Source: Bedellia somnulentella
Taxonomy: Eukaryota > Arthropoda > Insecta > Lepidoptera > Bedelliidae
Assembly (NCBI GenBank): GCA_963576735.1
Contig: OY755189.1
Span: 2,108,001 to 2,172,000 of the forward strand
Direction of reading: 5' to 3'
Length of the DNA: 64,000 nt
Within the stretch, counting starts at the first letter, position 1; each line of letters begins with the position of its first letter. The position numbers and the translations under genes were made by a program. The notes below the pieces were generated by a model that had not been told where the DNA came from, made no database searches, and saw only the letters and a program-made list of their open reading frames with translations. This document shows positions 42,539-54,783 of this stretch, in pieces.

Positions 42539-42882
42539 GCCGTGTAGTGCCGGCTTAGAATGTCGCTACCCCTTTCTACCCACGGGTGTCGTAAGAGGCG
42601 ACTAAGGGTATTGGGGCTTTTTATTTGATTTTTGGGCGATGCGGTTGGAGACGCATCACCAAAAACCTTTATTTTTCGATCTTTTCCCCACTCAACTTCC
42701 AAAAGTGGCTGAGGAATTTTGTAATTTCTTAGCTCTGGCTACCCCTTCTGGGGAATTATAGCCGCGAGTATCCAACCGCATCGCCCAAAAATCCTTTAAA
42801 AGCCCCAATGCCGTTAGTCGCCTCTTACGTACACTCACCGGAAGAAATGGGGTAGTTCTATTCTAAGCCGACACTACACAGC
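42539..42882. repeat. Family A plus copy followed by an inverted half copy
   Basis: 42539-42770 is a nearly full plus-strand copy of the GCCGTGTAGTGCC subfamily. It joins at GCGAGTA to the 5' half of a minus-strand copy of the other subfamily (42771-42882). Second case of head-to-tail inversion of this family in the window. Confidence 0.88.
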
Positions 42883-44240
42883 ATCAGCAGCAGCTATATA
42901 AGTCTTTTGCCTAAAACGTTTTGAGTCCTCTACCTTTCGTACAATGCTTAAACACTGATATCGTAAGTAAGTTTGTGCGTGCTAATACCGATTGGCGCGT
43001 TACCAGCGCAACTTAAACTAGATCGGGCCACGATAATCTTTACCTAACAATACAGTGGTCGACTATTAGCGTACTACACACCGTAATAGGTTTCCATCCA
43101 ATTATTTGAGCCAACTTGCCTACTAACGATTTTAGGTCAACTCACAATATATTTTTTTGGCCCTTGAAATGTCGTTTAGCTAAAAAGGAGCGAAGGACTG
43201 TTTGTACATGTTATTTTTTTCTTTTCCCTAGGTGTTGTTTCTAAAGCTAAGAATCCATATTCTTTTAGTAGGCGCCGTACGAAACGCCTAAAGAGTTTGG
43301 GTGAATTGATGGGTTATGTGGTAGGAATGAATACACATCACCAACAATTTCATCATTTTACCCCACTCAACTTTTAAAAATAGCTTTTTGAGGCTCTATC
43401 TTCGCTAGTAGAGCAAAGCTGTATCTCTTAGTGTAGCTATGCGGCACTTTTTATCTTCTTTTCTCATATGAATTATTAGAACTGAAAAAAAGAGAATAGA
43501 TGCAAGCATAGTGGAAAAAGAGAAATATGGAATCAATGTGGATGGTGCTGTCAGTAGAGGGTAGAACACATTTAGATCAAATACATAATGATCTAAAATA
43601 GTAGGCGTCTAAAACGAAATTAATAAAAAGTTAATGTATAGTAGGTGTAAGTATGTATTTGTAAGTAAATAAAGTTATTATATAATTATATAAAAGTTAA
43701 TAAAATAATCAGATAGATAGTCTTGCCATAACATAATCAACCACAAAAATACACAGCAAAGTTGCATCCTCACTACATCACAATTAGATCGAGCGACACT
43801 CTCATCTCTTTGAGGGTAATTAATTGATCGAACTCAGCCTTCGTGGTGTTTAATAGTTAGATTAGTGCCTTTAGCTTAGAACCAAGAGGTACCAAGTTCA
43901 AATCCCGGTACTGAACATACATAATGATATAATTTACGTATAACAAGCAATTGACAAATAATTCGTTTAATTTATAATAGAACAAATATGATTTTGTGTA
44001 TATTCTGTTTTAAAAATTTTAATTTTATGATAATAAATTTTGTCTCAACTGTATACATCTCATAATTTGTGAGTGTTAATTTAATTTAATGCATTTAATT
44101 TTGAACATGCAAAGTCACGAAAACTTTTTGAGCTTTTAACCTAGTTTAGATAGGACATTGCAGGCTTGATGATCTGATTGTTTGAAAAGCGACAGTTCTA
44201 GGCTTCGCCTATTTTCGCTTCTAAGCCGTTTTTGATCCTA
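42883..44240. other. Intron stretch with weak repeat traces
   Basis: 43247-43390 is a very decayed plus-strand family A copy. 43495-43570 looks like a LINE tail remnant (GAATAGATGCAAGCATAGTG, GTGGATGGTGCTGTCAG). 43846-43920 has a tRNA-like head with B box AAGTTCAAATCCCGG. No gene. Confidence 0.45.
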
Positions 44241-44256
44241 GTTACTACCATGGTAG

Positions 44257-44496
44257 CTACACGCCGGCTTAGAATAGCACTACCCCATTTCTTCCGGTGG
44301 GTGTACGCAAAAGGCGACTAAAGGTATTGGGGCTTTTAATGGATTTTTGGGTGATGTGGTTGGAGACCCATCACCTTTATTTCACCATCTTTTCCCCACG
44401 CAACTTCCAAAAGTGGCTGAGGAGTTTTTAATTCCCTAGCTCTGGCTACCCCTTCAAGGGATATATAGCCGTGAGTATATGTATGTATGTATGTAT
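44257..44496 (+). mobile_element. Family A retroposon with 16-bp target duplication
   Basis: GTTACTACCATGGTAG is exact at 44241-44256 and 44497-44512. The duplicated target is itself partly palindromic. Confidence 0.95.
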
Positions 44497-44512
44497 GTTA
44501 CTACCATGGTAG

Positions 44513-45250
44513 TAGTCTTTAGTATGCCAACCCATAGTGGTGGACTATAGCTCAAAAACACAGTATCCAGTCTTTTCTTTGTAATGGATAGGCTTCATAA
44601 CCGCAGTTCCGATACCAAAAAAACATTTCACTTTTCTAATAAGAAGAATAGCTAAAAATAAAAAAGAAGTAAAAAAAAGAAGAATAGTTTTAAATCTATT
44701 TCATAGGGATAAGCAGTGAACAAATAAATCAATGCCATCAGAGAAAAATACCACAAACCATGCTTAGCAGGAACTGATCACAAGTAATTACTATAAATAC
44801 TAAATTAAAAGAAGCCTAACCTAAGGCTTAGTCCATTTGTTTCTTATATTAGCCGGAACTAAGACGACTAGATAAACATTGTAAAACAATTTTAGAAGCC
44901 ATCATTTCAACAAAACAAAAGCATAGAATCCGATTTAGTTTTGTTCAACGCTTAAAATACATAGCTTTTATTTAAGCCACACGAAGATAAAGGAAGCAGA
45001 GAAAACACTTTAAATTAATCAAATCTCAAAACAGTTTAATTATAATCGCTACACACCCAAAGCATTATAAGCACGCATTAATTAAAGTTAGCAATAAATT
45101 ATTTTGGTTCGCCCTTTGTACATATTAAATCGGAACTAAGACTAAAATGATAAATAAGGCTTTGCGAGGGCTTTACTTGTGAACTCGCTTATCTTCATCT
45201 TTGTGTGAAATATTTGAAGTAATTATTTTAATAATTAACTATTTAATTAG
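44513..45250. other. Intron stretch, nothing recognised
   Basis: A+T-rich, no long frames, no clear repeats. Confidence 0.45.
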
Positions 45251-45262
45251 TGGTAAAGTGTT

Positions 45263-45512
45263 TGCCGTGTAGTGCCGGTTTAGAATGTCGCTACCCCTTG
45301 CTACCCACGGGTGTCGTAAGAGGCGACTAAGGGTATTGGGGCTTTTTATTGGATTTTTGGGCGATGCGGTTGGAGACCCATCACCAAAACCTTTATTTTT
45401 ACCATCTTTTCTCCACTCAACTTCCAAAAGTGGCTGAGGAATTTATAATTCCTTAGCTCTGGCTACCCCTTCTAGGGAAATATAGCCGTGAGTATATGTA
45501 TGTATGTATGTA
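45263..45512 (+). mobile_element. Family A retroposon with 12-bp target duplication, nested
   Basis: TGGTAAAGTGTT at 45251-45262 and 45513-45524. The right flank continues GGCTTAAATAGCACTAACGC, the 5' part of a much older family A copy (about 45517-45640), so this is a family A into family A insertion. Confidence 0.92.
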
Positions 45513-45811
45513 TGGTAAAGTGTTGGCTTAAATAGCACTAACGCATACTTTCGCAATAACGGATCCTTAGCGGGTGTTGTTTGAGATGACTGAGCGTTGG
45601 GCCCTTAAAAGTGATTCTGACCAAAGTGACTTAGTAACAGAAAAATTGTTAACTCGAAAGCTCTTGCATTTTTTTTCTGAGAAAAAGGGTTATTTTTTTA
45701 AAGATTAAAATGTATCTTATCTTTATTCAATCCATCAACCGAGTTAATAAATAAATCACCGTATTGATTAAAAACGAAATCATCCTACGAATAATTATTC
45801 AGATTAAAACA

Positions 45812-46507
45812 ATCCCACCAAAAACATTAAATGTAAAAAAATGCCAAGTCTCTCGATGCAGTCTTTCCATCGTAAAAAGTTTTGAGATCTCATAGAAGCC
45901 AAGTCCTATTCAAAATATTTCGTAGTTATAAATCAACCTTTAGTAATTGTATCAATAGTTTTATTTATATTATAATTATAGTGACTTGGCAATGAGCACA
46001 AGAAGAAACAAATAAAACGGCATATTTGGAGGAGTTTAAAGTTACACACACCGCATGCGTAAACATTAATATCACAAAATTAATTTTCTGTTGGTTTATC
46101 CGTGTCGTCCCAACCGAATTTCGGCAACGGCAGTCAGTCTTAGTGCACTCTCGATTCATTTACTTTCATAAAGCGATGGCCCGTAAGGTATTCTTAATTA
46201 TTGTATTGGAGAATGTAGTCGGTAGTGACCATCATGATTCACACATAACAAATAATCTGATCACTGGTCTCGTCAGTAACATTTGCACATAATTCCAGGC
46301 AGCAAGCAGCTTTTAATTTGTGCTCATTGCCAAGTCACTATAATTATAATATAAAGAAAACTATTGATACAATTACTAAATGTTGATTTATAACTACGAA
46401 ATATTTTGAATAGGACTTGGCTTCTATGAGATCTCAAAACTTTTAACGATGGAAAGACTGCATCGAGAGACTTGGCATTTTTTTACATTTAATGTTTTTG
46501 GTGGGAT
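45812..46507. mobile_element. DNA transposon-like element with 190-bp inverted repeats
   Basis: The left arm 45812-46001 (ATCCCACCAAAAACATTAAA...) is the near-perfect reverse complement of 46318-46507 (...TTTAATGTTTTTGGTGGGAT). The central 316 bp has no recognisable transposase; an 88-codon frame (46026-46292) is of unknown meaning. No convincing target duplication beyond a self-complementary AT, so the superfamily is not assigned. Confidence 0.88.
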
Positions 46508-46512
46508 CTCAT

Positions 46513-46726
46513 TTATTTTTTGTAAGTGTATTTCTTTCTTTTACTTTTAGGTGACCTCACAATTTCTTGGACGTCAGCTACTGCTTTGCTTAGAACCCAT
46601 TCTCTGTCTCTATCTCTTTTGTTTCTTCTCTGAGGCTTCGTTACTTCTAAGGTAGACAAGTCTGGGCGATATATACTTCGGAGTCGATTATATTCAGCTA
46701 TTGCTGTCTCCTGAGCTTTGATACTA
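46513..46726 (-). CDS. Possible terminal exon, unknown protein
   Basis: On the minus strand an AG acceptor (TTTTAG at 46727) is followed by 70 open codons: AQETAIAEYNRLRSIYRP, then TKPQRRNKRDRDREWVL, then EIVRSPKSKRKKYTYKK and a stop. It is basic and helical-looking, with no domain recognised. No upstream exon was found. It could be a fragment of a transposon gene next to the inverted-repeat element. Confidence 0.2.
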
Positions 46727-49153
46727 CTAAAATTCCCTTATCGTTTGACGACTGAAAGCTCCCATACATGCTGTATGACAACGAATGAAATAAACACGAC
46801 CCATCTCCAGGAATAGAGATGACTCTGTGTGGACAAAGGTCGCCATTTATGTACAATATTTCACGTTCCATTACACTATATTTACAATTACTTCTATAAC
46901 AATAGGGCTTAAACTTATATATATATGCAAACTAAATAGAACTAAACTAACTAACAAATAACTAACTAAATAAATATATATCTACTAACTTACAAACTAT
47001 AACTAAACTAAATAACACGTAAAGTTCTCCGAATATCAATTATCACTACAATATTTTTTAGTTTCGAAATGGGTTTTCATTGACAGATGTATCAAATGAA
47101 TATTATCGAATTATTTTGAAGTACTACTTACACTGCGCTTTGTAACGAAACCATAGAGCGATTCAGACAGGTACAACGCCATCTATCGAGCGCTCATACA
47201 ATATTTATCGCAATACAATGGAGTTTTAGCTTTATTAATTTAATGAACTTTATGTATTAATTTGTATTAATGATAGTCTATGTATTACATTTATATTATT
47301 CTTTTCTATTCTATGTATGTATTCATCCAATTGAATAGGTACTTGAACAACGAACAAAGTTAACAATGCAGTCAAAATCCATACATAATGTTCTTGCCAA
47401 ACCGCAAATATAAAATTGTTTTCTATGGCATATAATTTTTTAATGTTTTTATAATTTTTCCTTTATATGTGGCTAATGACCTATCTTGGTGCAAAATTTG
47501 AAGTTTCTAAGTCTGCTAGAAGTACCTTAGATTTTTGATGATCTGTCAGTGAGTCAGTGAGTGACAAAATGGTGTAACTTTGATCGACCGTAACTCCTAA
47601 ACTATTAATTCATTTGTCGTGTAATTTCGAACTTAAGCTTGTTCTAATGCCTACTATTATTCACCGAAAACCTAAACTCCTAGCTTTGTCCACGTCGAAG
47701 ATATAGGGGGGGCGAAACAGCCGCGAACCGCTTCGAGAAAAGATGGTACGGCCGTGCCCGTTTTGCTCGAGACTTGGCAGGGGCACTGCCGTGCCCCCAG
47801 ATTACTGGTAATCGCGATTTGTTTCATTAATGTGAACTCGTTTCTCGTTAACTTCATTCACATCTGAATTATATTTAATCATGTAAAATCTGTTAAAACG
47901 TTGTCGATGTTACCAAAAAAAAAGAATATCTGAAGATTGTTTCGATTCATTTTTATTTAAAACTATGGTCACATTAGTAATAACATATTTTTATAATCTT
48001 TTAAGTATATTAGAAGACGTCCAATTATTCAATCGTAGGACTTAAACTCGAAGATCAAGCGGTTGCCAGAGGTACTAATAATAATAATATAAAAAATCCA
48101 TTCAACCTAATTTATATTTATGAACTATAATCACTGCTTCCGTGGATATGGGATTTATGGTCATATGTAATGGATTCAAACATCGATAAAAAAAGACAGC
48201 CAACTTTTAGGGCAATTTATATTTAATTATAGTATTAATTGCTAAAACTTGGTACTTGAGACTATGTAAGCCTCCAACCGTGCCGTACTATTTTCCACAA
48301 GCCTATGTTTAGTAGGCTCCCTCACCGTTGTCACCTTTCACATCAAAATAACAATTCTTTTCCGTAGTATATTCATTACTTCACCTCACGTATATTGAAT
48401 CCAAATGCGCGTAAATTTCCGAGAATGCAGCACTAGCATTAAAACCCGCAAATTGTTTCCTTTTAAAACGATACAAAACGAAATAGTAGCTGGCAATGTG
48501 CCCGAAAACCGACTCGAACCATTACTTTCAGTCGCAACTAGTACTTAATTATACCTTTGTTTGGTAATTGCCTCTAATTGCTAACATCTACCGGAAAAAG
48601 ATGCGCAGTTCACAACTATTAGTGCTTTGTCTCACCGGGATGCCATCGCCACGTCGCCGGCTACGTCGCGTCGCCTCTGGCTTCTTTTGGATGCCATACG
48701 GAGAAGCCAGTTTCTGGCCAGTCGGTTCTCTCGACTTGTAGAATGGATGAGTTGGAAGAAATCGTACTTATTGATTTGTACGTGCGTCGTAAAGCATTGC
48801 GTTGCATATAATCAACGACGATTCTCAAATTCTACGATAAGTATTTCCGTACCAGAACTCTTTTTTCTTTATCAAACACAATGAGCGCCATATTGGTTTG
48901 ACGTACGTCTTGCTTGGCGGACCGTTAGGCCTCCAGATGTCTCGGGTCCTATCCTGGGACATTTTAAGTCCTAACATCTCATCATAAACTTTACCAACAT
49001 TAAATATTACTATAATTTTAATATCGCGATAAATTTAAAAAGTTTTGAAAATTAGCCCAAGCACACTTATTTACAACCGAGTTTAAAACTAAGGAATTTC
49101 CAGTAATTTGATTTATTACTTATAATTGAATAGAATTTAAGACATTATTTACT
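46727..49153. other. Intron stretch, no supported gene
   Basis: A+T-rich. 47150-47200 has GCCATCTATCGAGCGCTC, reminiscent of LTR ends but without a partner. 48627-48960 is less A+T-rich, with an open 85-codon plus frame of no recognisable family. Confidence 0.35.
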
Positions 49154-49275
49154 TACATACATACATACATATACTCACGGCCGTATATCCCAAAAAAGGG
49201 GTAGCCAGAGCTTTAGAGCTAGAAACTCCTCAGGCACATTTGAAAGTCGTTAGGGGACAAGATGGTGGTAATCAA
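49154..49275 (-). repeat. Family A 3' half
   Basis: ACATACATACATACATATAC to GACAAGATGGTGGTAA; 5' truncated. 49276-49854 holds no recognised feature. Confidence 0.8.
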
Positions 49276-49854
49276 TTTACTTAATATGTTATTACAATAA
49301 AAATACATATAACATCAGCACCGCTTTGCAAATTGAAAATTTTAAATGCGCAGTCCAAATGTAAAAGGCCTGACAATGCAAGATGCCTTTGATATCTCCA
49401 GTGGGCCTCAGTTTCGTTGGCTTGATGCCAGCAGCCATTGCCTTTTGTCGCGATGTATTTGAATCCTGCCAATTTCTTCTTTGAATTCTTATTCTTTATA
49501 ATATCTTTGACCGTAATTTACCCGAAATGTTTTTCTTCTCAGTGTTTTAATTACTCCGACTTGGTGTATGAATTTTGTCTCTGAATAATTGAAAAATGTG
49601 TTGGTCTTATTTTTTGTAACAGTATTTTTATGTTCGTTTTAAACATGAAAATAGTTTCCTTGTCGGTTGCTCAGCTTTTAAGATACATTGCTCCGCTTTT
49701 AAAAAATGTGGATGAAGCCTATAACTACTATAACTATAGCTCCTTATAGATTAGTTACTTTTTAACATTTAAGTAATAAAACAATCTAGGTCACGTTTTT
49801 CAAAGAAATTGAACTGTGAAAATTAGAAGAAAATGAGGGGCTTATGAGAGTTTA

Positions 49855-51043
49855 TCTATACTTATAATAAATCTGTAGAGAGGTCAATTCTGTACATGAA
49901 ATATATTTTCAAAATAACCATCAGGTGGTGATTAGGGATCGATACTGATGCCAAAAATGCAATCAGTAAAATTTTTGTCTGTCTGTCTGTCGGTTTGTAT
50001 GTTCCTTATGGAAACAAAAACTACTCGACAGATTTTAACGAAACTTGGTACAATTATTCTTCATACACCTGCGCAGGTTTTTGTATACTTTCCAGTAGAG
50101 TAGTAAAGGGGAATTTTGGGAAAACAGGAGAAGTTACTCCATTTTTTAAACTTCCGTCGCGTGTACAGCCTCAATGGTTAAACTTACATAGAAATCATGT
50201 GTGGCGGAAATATTCTTCATAAAATTATCTAAAAAAAATCCTCAAAAGTTTTTGTCTATCTTTTACAGTTGACTCACAATAACACGTGTAATTCCTGATA
50301 GCCTAGCAGTTCGGAACATTTTTATTATATTTGTTTACTCTTACGTTTGTAAACCTCTCACTCATCCCTAATTTAAAAAAGGTAAAATTATTACCTATTC
50401 AATAAAAAAAGAATCATAGAAATCGGTAGACAAACACCGAAATTATACATAAAATAAGCCACCGCGTCCGTGACCAAAACCAAATCTTTACTAATTTACA
50501 TATAACATACTAGATGGCGCCAGTAGTTGCATCCTACATCACGTAATGAAATTATTTATTTTTTACATACATACATACATACATATACTCACGGCTATAA
50601 ATCCCTAAAAGGGGTAGCCAGAGCTGAGAAATTAGAAATTTCTCAGCCACTTTTGGAAAGAGTGGGGAAAAGATGGTAGAATAAAGGTTGTTGGTGATGG
50701 GTCTCCAACCGCATAGCCCAAAAATCCCTCAAAAAGCCCCAATACCGTTAGTCGCCTCTTACGTACACCCACCGGAAGAAATGCACACAGCTATTTATTT
50801 TTTAGATTGTTATAAATACTTCATAGCGTTTTATTTAAAACTTTGCTATTAAACGGAAATACTGAACCGTTCATCAAAGCGCATTTAAAATCACCAAACT
50901 ACACTGTTTAGGGAGTGCTATAAATTTAATAAACTGAAAACATTGCGCTGAATTTCACAATGCTTGAGCAGTGACTGAAGAAAGAAATCTCAGATATTTA
51001 AAAAAAACAACGCTACCCGTGCGAAGCTGGGACGATCCACTAG
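49855..51043 (+). mobile_element. Non-autonomous Helitron containing a family A insertion
   Basis: A|TCTATACTTATAATAAATC ... CCCGTGCGAAGCTGGGACGA ... CCACTAG|T. Same family as 31153-32122 in inverted orientation 18 kb away. It is longer because a family A copy sits at 50566-50791. Confidence 0.92.
50566..50791 (-). mobile_element. Family A retroposon inside the Helitron, 13-bp target duplication
   Basis: TATTTATTTTTTA at 50553-50565 and 50792-50804. The sister Helitron at 31153 keeps this site once and uninterrupted, giving a true empty site. The 5' part is shortened (about 27 bp missing after GGAAGAAAT). Confidence 0.95.
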
Positions 51044-51513
51044 TTAAAAATAAAAAATCTGACAGACACTTACCAAAGATTTTCTCAATTTATTGCATGG
51101 ATTAGGATGATATAACTAAAGACTTGGTTAAAATGAGTTATTGTAGGATTAAGTAGCTTTATTTTTTACATACTTGTTTAATATTTTAAAAGTTTTTGAC
51201 GCTGCTATTTTAATGTTTGATTTTTGCTTTATATTAACTTATCTCACTTTACATTATGCTGAGAGAAAAAGCTATTAAGTATTTTGTTATCAAATTTTGA
51301 GTAGTTAATTTTAATACAATTAAAATTTTATCTATTCAGTAACTATATTCGGGCGTAATTTTTAATAGTCAGTTGTAATTTCATAATAGACTGTTTTTTT
51401 TATATATCCCACTCGGGCTTACACCATGCTTTTTTTGAATAATAAGCCATTTTAAAATATTGCATTAACGCTACTTCTCAATGGCTATACTGACTCAAGC
51501 CCGTATTTTGCAG
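51044..51513. other. Intron stretch, nothing recognised
   Basis: A+T-rich sequence leading into the candidate microexon acceptor. Confidence 0.4.
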
Positions 51514-51537
51514 CACCAGGCAGCAGCTCAGACCTTG
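51514..51537 (+). CDS. Candidate 24-nt microexon of the exchanger gene
   Basis: TATTTTGCAG acceptor, 24 nt, then a GTGAGT donor. Exon 1 ends one base into a codon; joining gives Ser-Pro-Gly-Ser-Ser-Ser-Asp-Leu and leaves the same phase, so inclusion or skipping keeps the frame. The residues suit the disordered cytosolic loop between the two exchanger halves, a region known to be alternatively spliced in NCKX genes. No direct proof. Confidence 0.45.
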
Positions 51538-51938
51538 GTGAGTTCTCTTTCAATTTAATTTTCTTTCTTTCTTGCACACTACTTTTAAAAAATCGGTTGA
51601 ATTTTTTTTTTATTTCTGGGCTCTGAAATTAAGCAGTTGATGGTGGTTTCTATGCTAGAATCTTATATAATGTTTAAGCCTATCGCAATTTATTTCCCGA
51701 TTCATTTTTACGGAATTATATTAATCAGAAGTTATTTTGGAGCCTTATGATTTCGACTTATGTTTTGAATAAATATGATGTCAATACAGTAAAATATCAT
51801 GCCAGCGGTAGCAGTAAGATTTCGTAAAATTCTTTCATCTTTAATATATAAGTCTATTACAGATAACTAAATATCCAAAATAAATAAAAGTCACTATGGC
51901 CCCAGAAGAAAACTATATACAATTACATCAATTTCTTG
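51538..51938. other. Intron stretch, nothing recognised
   Basis: A+T-rich; no frames or repeats apart from the left target site of the following insertion. Confidence 0.4.
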
Positions 51939-52180
51939 CCGTATAGTGTCGGCTTAGAATGTCGCTACCCTTTTCTACCCACGGGTGTCGTAAGAGGCGA
52001 CTAAGGGTATTGGGGCTTTTTATTGGATTTTTGGGCGATGCGGTTGAAGACCCATCACCAAAAACCTTTATTTTACCATCTTTCCCCACTCAACTTTCAA
52101 AAGTGGCTGAGGAATTTATAATTCCTTAGCTCTGGCTACCCCTTTTAGGGAATTAAAGCCGTGAGTATATGTATGTATGT
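51939..52180 (+). mobile_element. Family A retroposon with 12-bp target duplication
   Basis: ATCAATTTCTTG at 51927-51938 and 52181-52192. Confidence 0.93.
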
Positions 52181-52192
52181 ATCAATTTCTTG

Positions 52193-52610
52193 AGAAATCT
52201 ACCAATCATGTTTGTTTTTATTGCGCATTTGTCTATTGCTTTCATTGTGTCTTTCAGTGTGCTTCTTGTTATGTAAATTAAATTGTTTTTTATGTATTTA
52301 TTTAATTAATAGTTTATTGCGTCTTAAAAAGAGTGATTCAAACATCTAAATTTTCTGAAGCAATTTTGCATAATTTAGCGTGAGCTTCTGACCTGATTTT
52401 CTGACTTCACTGATATTGTCGGTAGCTACTTATCTCCTAAGTCATTTATTGTGATGTTATATCGCCCATGTTCTTACTAAGAATTTGATCTCTATTATGG
52501 TGAGATATTTTTTATATAAGGTTAGAGGTTCCAGAGTATATTCATTACAAACACAAAGTAACCTTTCCTTACTATAGCGTTAAAGTCGATAAAATTTAAT
52601 AACTAAATTA
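52193..52610. other. Intron stretch, nothing recognised
   Basis: A+T-rich, no supported feature. Confidence 0.4.
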
Positions 52611-52862
52611 TCACATACATACATACATATACTTACAGCTATAAATCCCTAGAAGGGGTAGCCAGAGCTAAGGAATTAGAAATTCCTCAGCCACTTTTGG
52701 AAGTTGCGTGGGGAAAAGATGGTAAAATAAAGGATATTGGTGATGGGTCTCCAACCTCATCGCTCAAAAATCCCTTAAAATCCCCAATACCGTTAGTCAC
52801 CCCTTACGTACACCCACCGGAAGAAATGGGGTAGTGCTATTCTTAGCCGACACTACACAGCA
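52611..52862 (-). mobile_element. Family A retroposon with 10-bp target duplication
   Basis: AACTAAATTA at 52601-52610 and 52863-52872; full length. Confidence 0.92.
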
Positions 52863-53052
52863 AACTAAATTACCATTAAACAATAACACCTCTGTGTGCT
52901 CTAAATGGCCTCAATGAGGGTTCATGTCTAGAGAGGGTTGGCGGATTCTTTCTAGATTCTTATGGTGAAAATAAAGATACATATGTCGTAAAATTTCTCT
53001 CTCCACGATTAATTGATTATAAGCGCCGTATAATAATCAAGTAATTATTTAA

Positions 53053-53212
53053 TAACATAACATAAACGTTCACGCCGAATATCCCCGAAGGGGTTGGCAG
53101 AGGTACTAATACTTCTGAACATCACGTGACTTTGTCACCTGGTGTTCAGAGTACCCACGTTTTGCACGGACAGTGTACTCACGTGATAGGGGGCAAGCCA
53201 ATCGCCTATATA
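53053..53212 (-). repeat. Family B SINE 3' half
   Basis: TAACATAAACGTTCACGCCG to GTGATAGGGGGCAAGCC; little diverged, 5' truncated. Confidence 0.85.
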
Positions 53213-53557
53213 ATTATTTAAAAAAATATAATAATAATAAACAAAAATGTTTCCCATAATAATAAAACTCTTTATTGTACATCCCAAAAAAAAAACAACA
53301 ATTACAAAAAAAAATATCGGTACAAAAGCCAAAGTACAACTGGCGGTCTTATCACTAAGAGCGATCTCTTCCAGACAACCCAATATACCATAGGCGTCGG
53401 TTTTCAACAAGTTTCGCTACCTCGGATTATTACGGATAATTTGAAATATCTCAGCCTATAATTATCAGCAAAATTAGCTAATAGTATTTCAATCAGGAAT
53501 CAACTTAAGTAACGTGACGTAAGTCAAGTAAAGATAATGGAAATAGTAGGTTATCTT
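53213..53557. other. Intron stretch before the foldback cluster
   Basis: Contains an A+T-rich ATAATAATAA tract and a minus-strand open stretch with a pyrimidine/purine run; no gene recognised. Confidence 0.4.
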
Positions 53558-53747
53558 GAGATATTTCCCACTGACCAACTAATCCGGAGGTATTCCCCAC
53601 TGACCAACTAATCCGTACAACTAGTTGTACGGTGGGGAATGAATTTTGGAAATCTTTCCCCACCGTACAACTAGTTGTACGGTTAATATATTATTAGAAA
53701 ATAAATACTAAGTCGTTCCCCACCGACCAACTATTTTTTTTTTGACA

Positions 53748-53778
53748 GAAACACCATGCACTTACTGCATGGTGTTTC
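53748..53778. repeat. Perfect 13-bp hairpin
   Basis: GAAACACCATGCA, loop CTTAC, TGCATGGTGTTTC, just inside the foldback repeats of the inner copy. Confidence 0.85.
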
Positions 53779-54012
53779 ATATAGGAATGGGTTTGTAGAT
53801 GTAAAATTTTCGCCAGTACAAAAACATCAAGAGGTAGAATAACTTAGAATTTTTGAATTAATTTATACCATTTTTTACATTTTAAGTACCAGGGTAGCAT
53901 AAATATAAATGCAGTATAATAAAATAAGCAAGCTAAACTGGTATATTATTTATATATATATATATTCTGAAGATTTCACTCATTTATAATACCATTTTTA
54001 AACTTGAATTCA

Positions 54013-54125
54013 AATGTTCACGCCGTATATCCCCGAAGGAGTTGGCAGAGGTACCAGTACCTCTAAACATCACGTGACTGCGCCACCTAGTGTCCAGAGT
54101 ATGTAACCACGTTTTGCTTTGATTT
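54013..54125 (-). repeat. Family B 3' fragment inside the foldback element
   Basis: TGTTCACGCCGTATATCCCC to GTATGTAACCACGTTTTGC; diverged. Confidence 0.75.
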
Positions 54126-54783
54126 GCATCATCACCACGTAAAAACATTTTTTACATTGACGTTAATACTTAAAAATTATCCAGTAAACCAATTTCTAGC
54201 CGACCAATTTTTGTACCAGGAACCCATATAATATTAGAATAGAAAATTTTCTTTTTGAGGATGTAATAAAGACTAGAATTGTAAACTTGATTAAACCAAA
54301 CCATCCGCAACGAAAATTATACTTTCATCGACATATTACAATATTTAATATTTTACTAACGATTCATGTTAAATATATTTTAGTGATCAAATATAGCCTT
54401 TCGAAATGTTCTATTCATACTTTATGAGTTTCTGGAAATAAAAAAATAATAAGTTGAGAGTACTATGCATGGATTTATATCACCCGGTTATGTCACAGAA
54501 ACGGATAAAAACCGACAACATATTGCACCAAATTTCTAAGTTTTTTTTACCACTTGATGTTTTTATACTGACGAAAATTTTACAACTTCTTACCCACCCT
54601 TTATAAAGATTAGTTGGTCGGTGGGGAATACCTAGTAGTCAAATTTAATCATTCCCCACCGACCAACTATTTAGTTGGTCAGTGGGGAATAGTTTAGTTA
54701 TTCGGTTTTGAGTTGTACGGATTTAGTTGGTCGGTGGGGAATACCTCCTAATCCGTACAACTAGTTGCACGGTGGGAAAGGAT

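Larger units (their letters stand above)
53587..54747. mobile_element. Foldback element, inner copy of the same family
   Basis: Ends GAGGTATTCCCCACTGACCA and inverted GGTCGGTGGGGAATACCTC, with exact 8-bp duplication CTAATCCG at 53579-53586 and 54748-54755. The target lies within the outer copy. 1161 bp, longer than the outer copy, with an internal region of unknown origin and a family B fragment at 54013-54125. No transposase. Confidence 0.9.

Noticed and set aside
48627..48884. 85-codon open frame in a less A+T-rich patch, with an overlapping MDELEEIVLIDLYVRRK frame
   Set aside because: The second frame is faintly reminiscent of a transposase N-terminus, but it stops after 22 codons and has no continuation.
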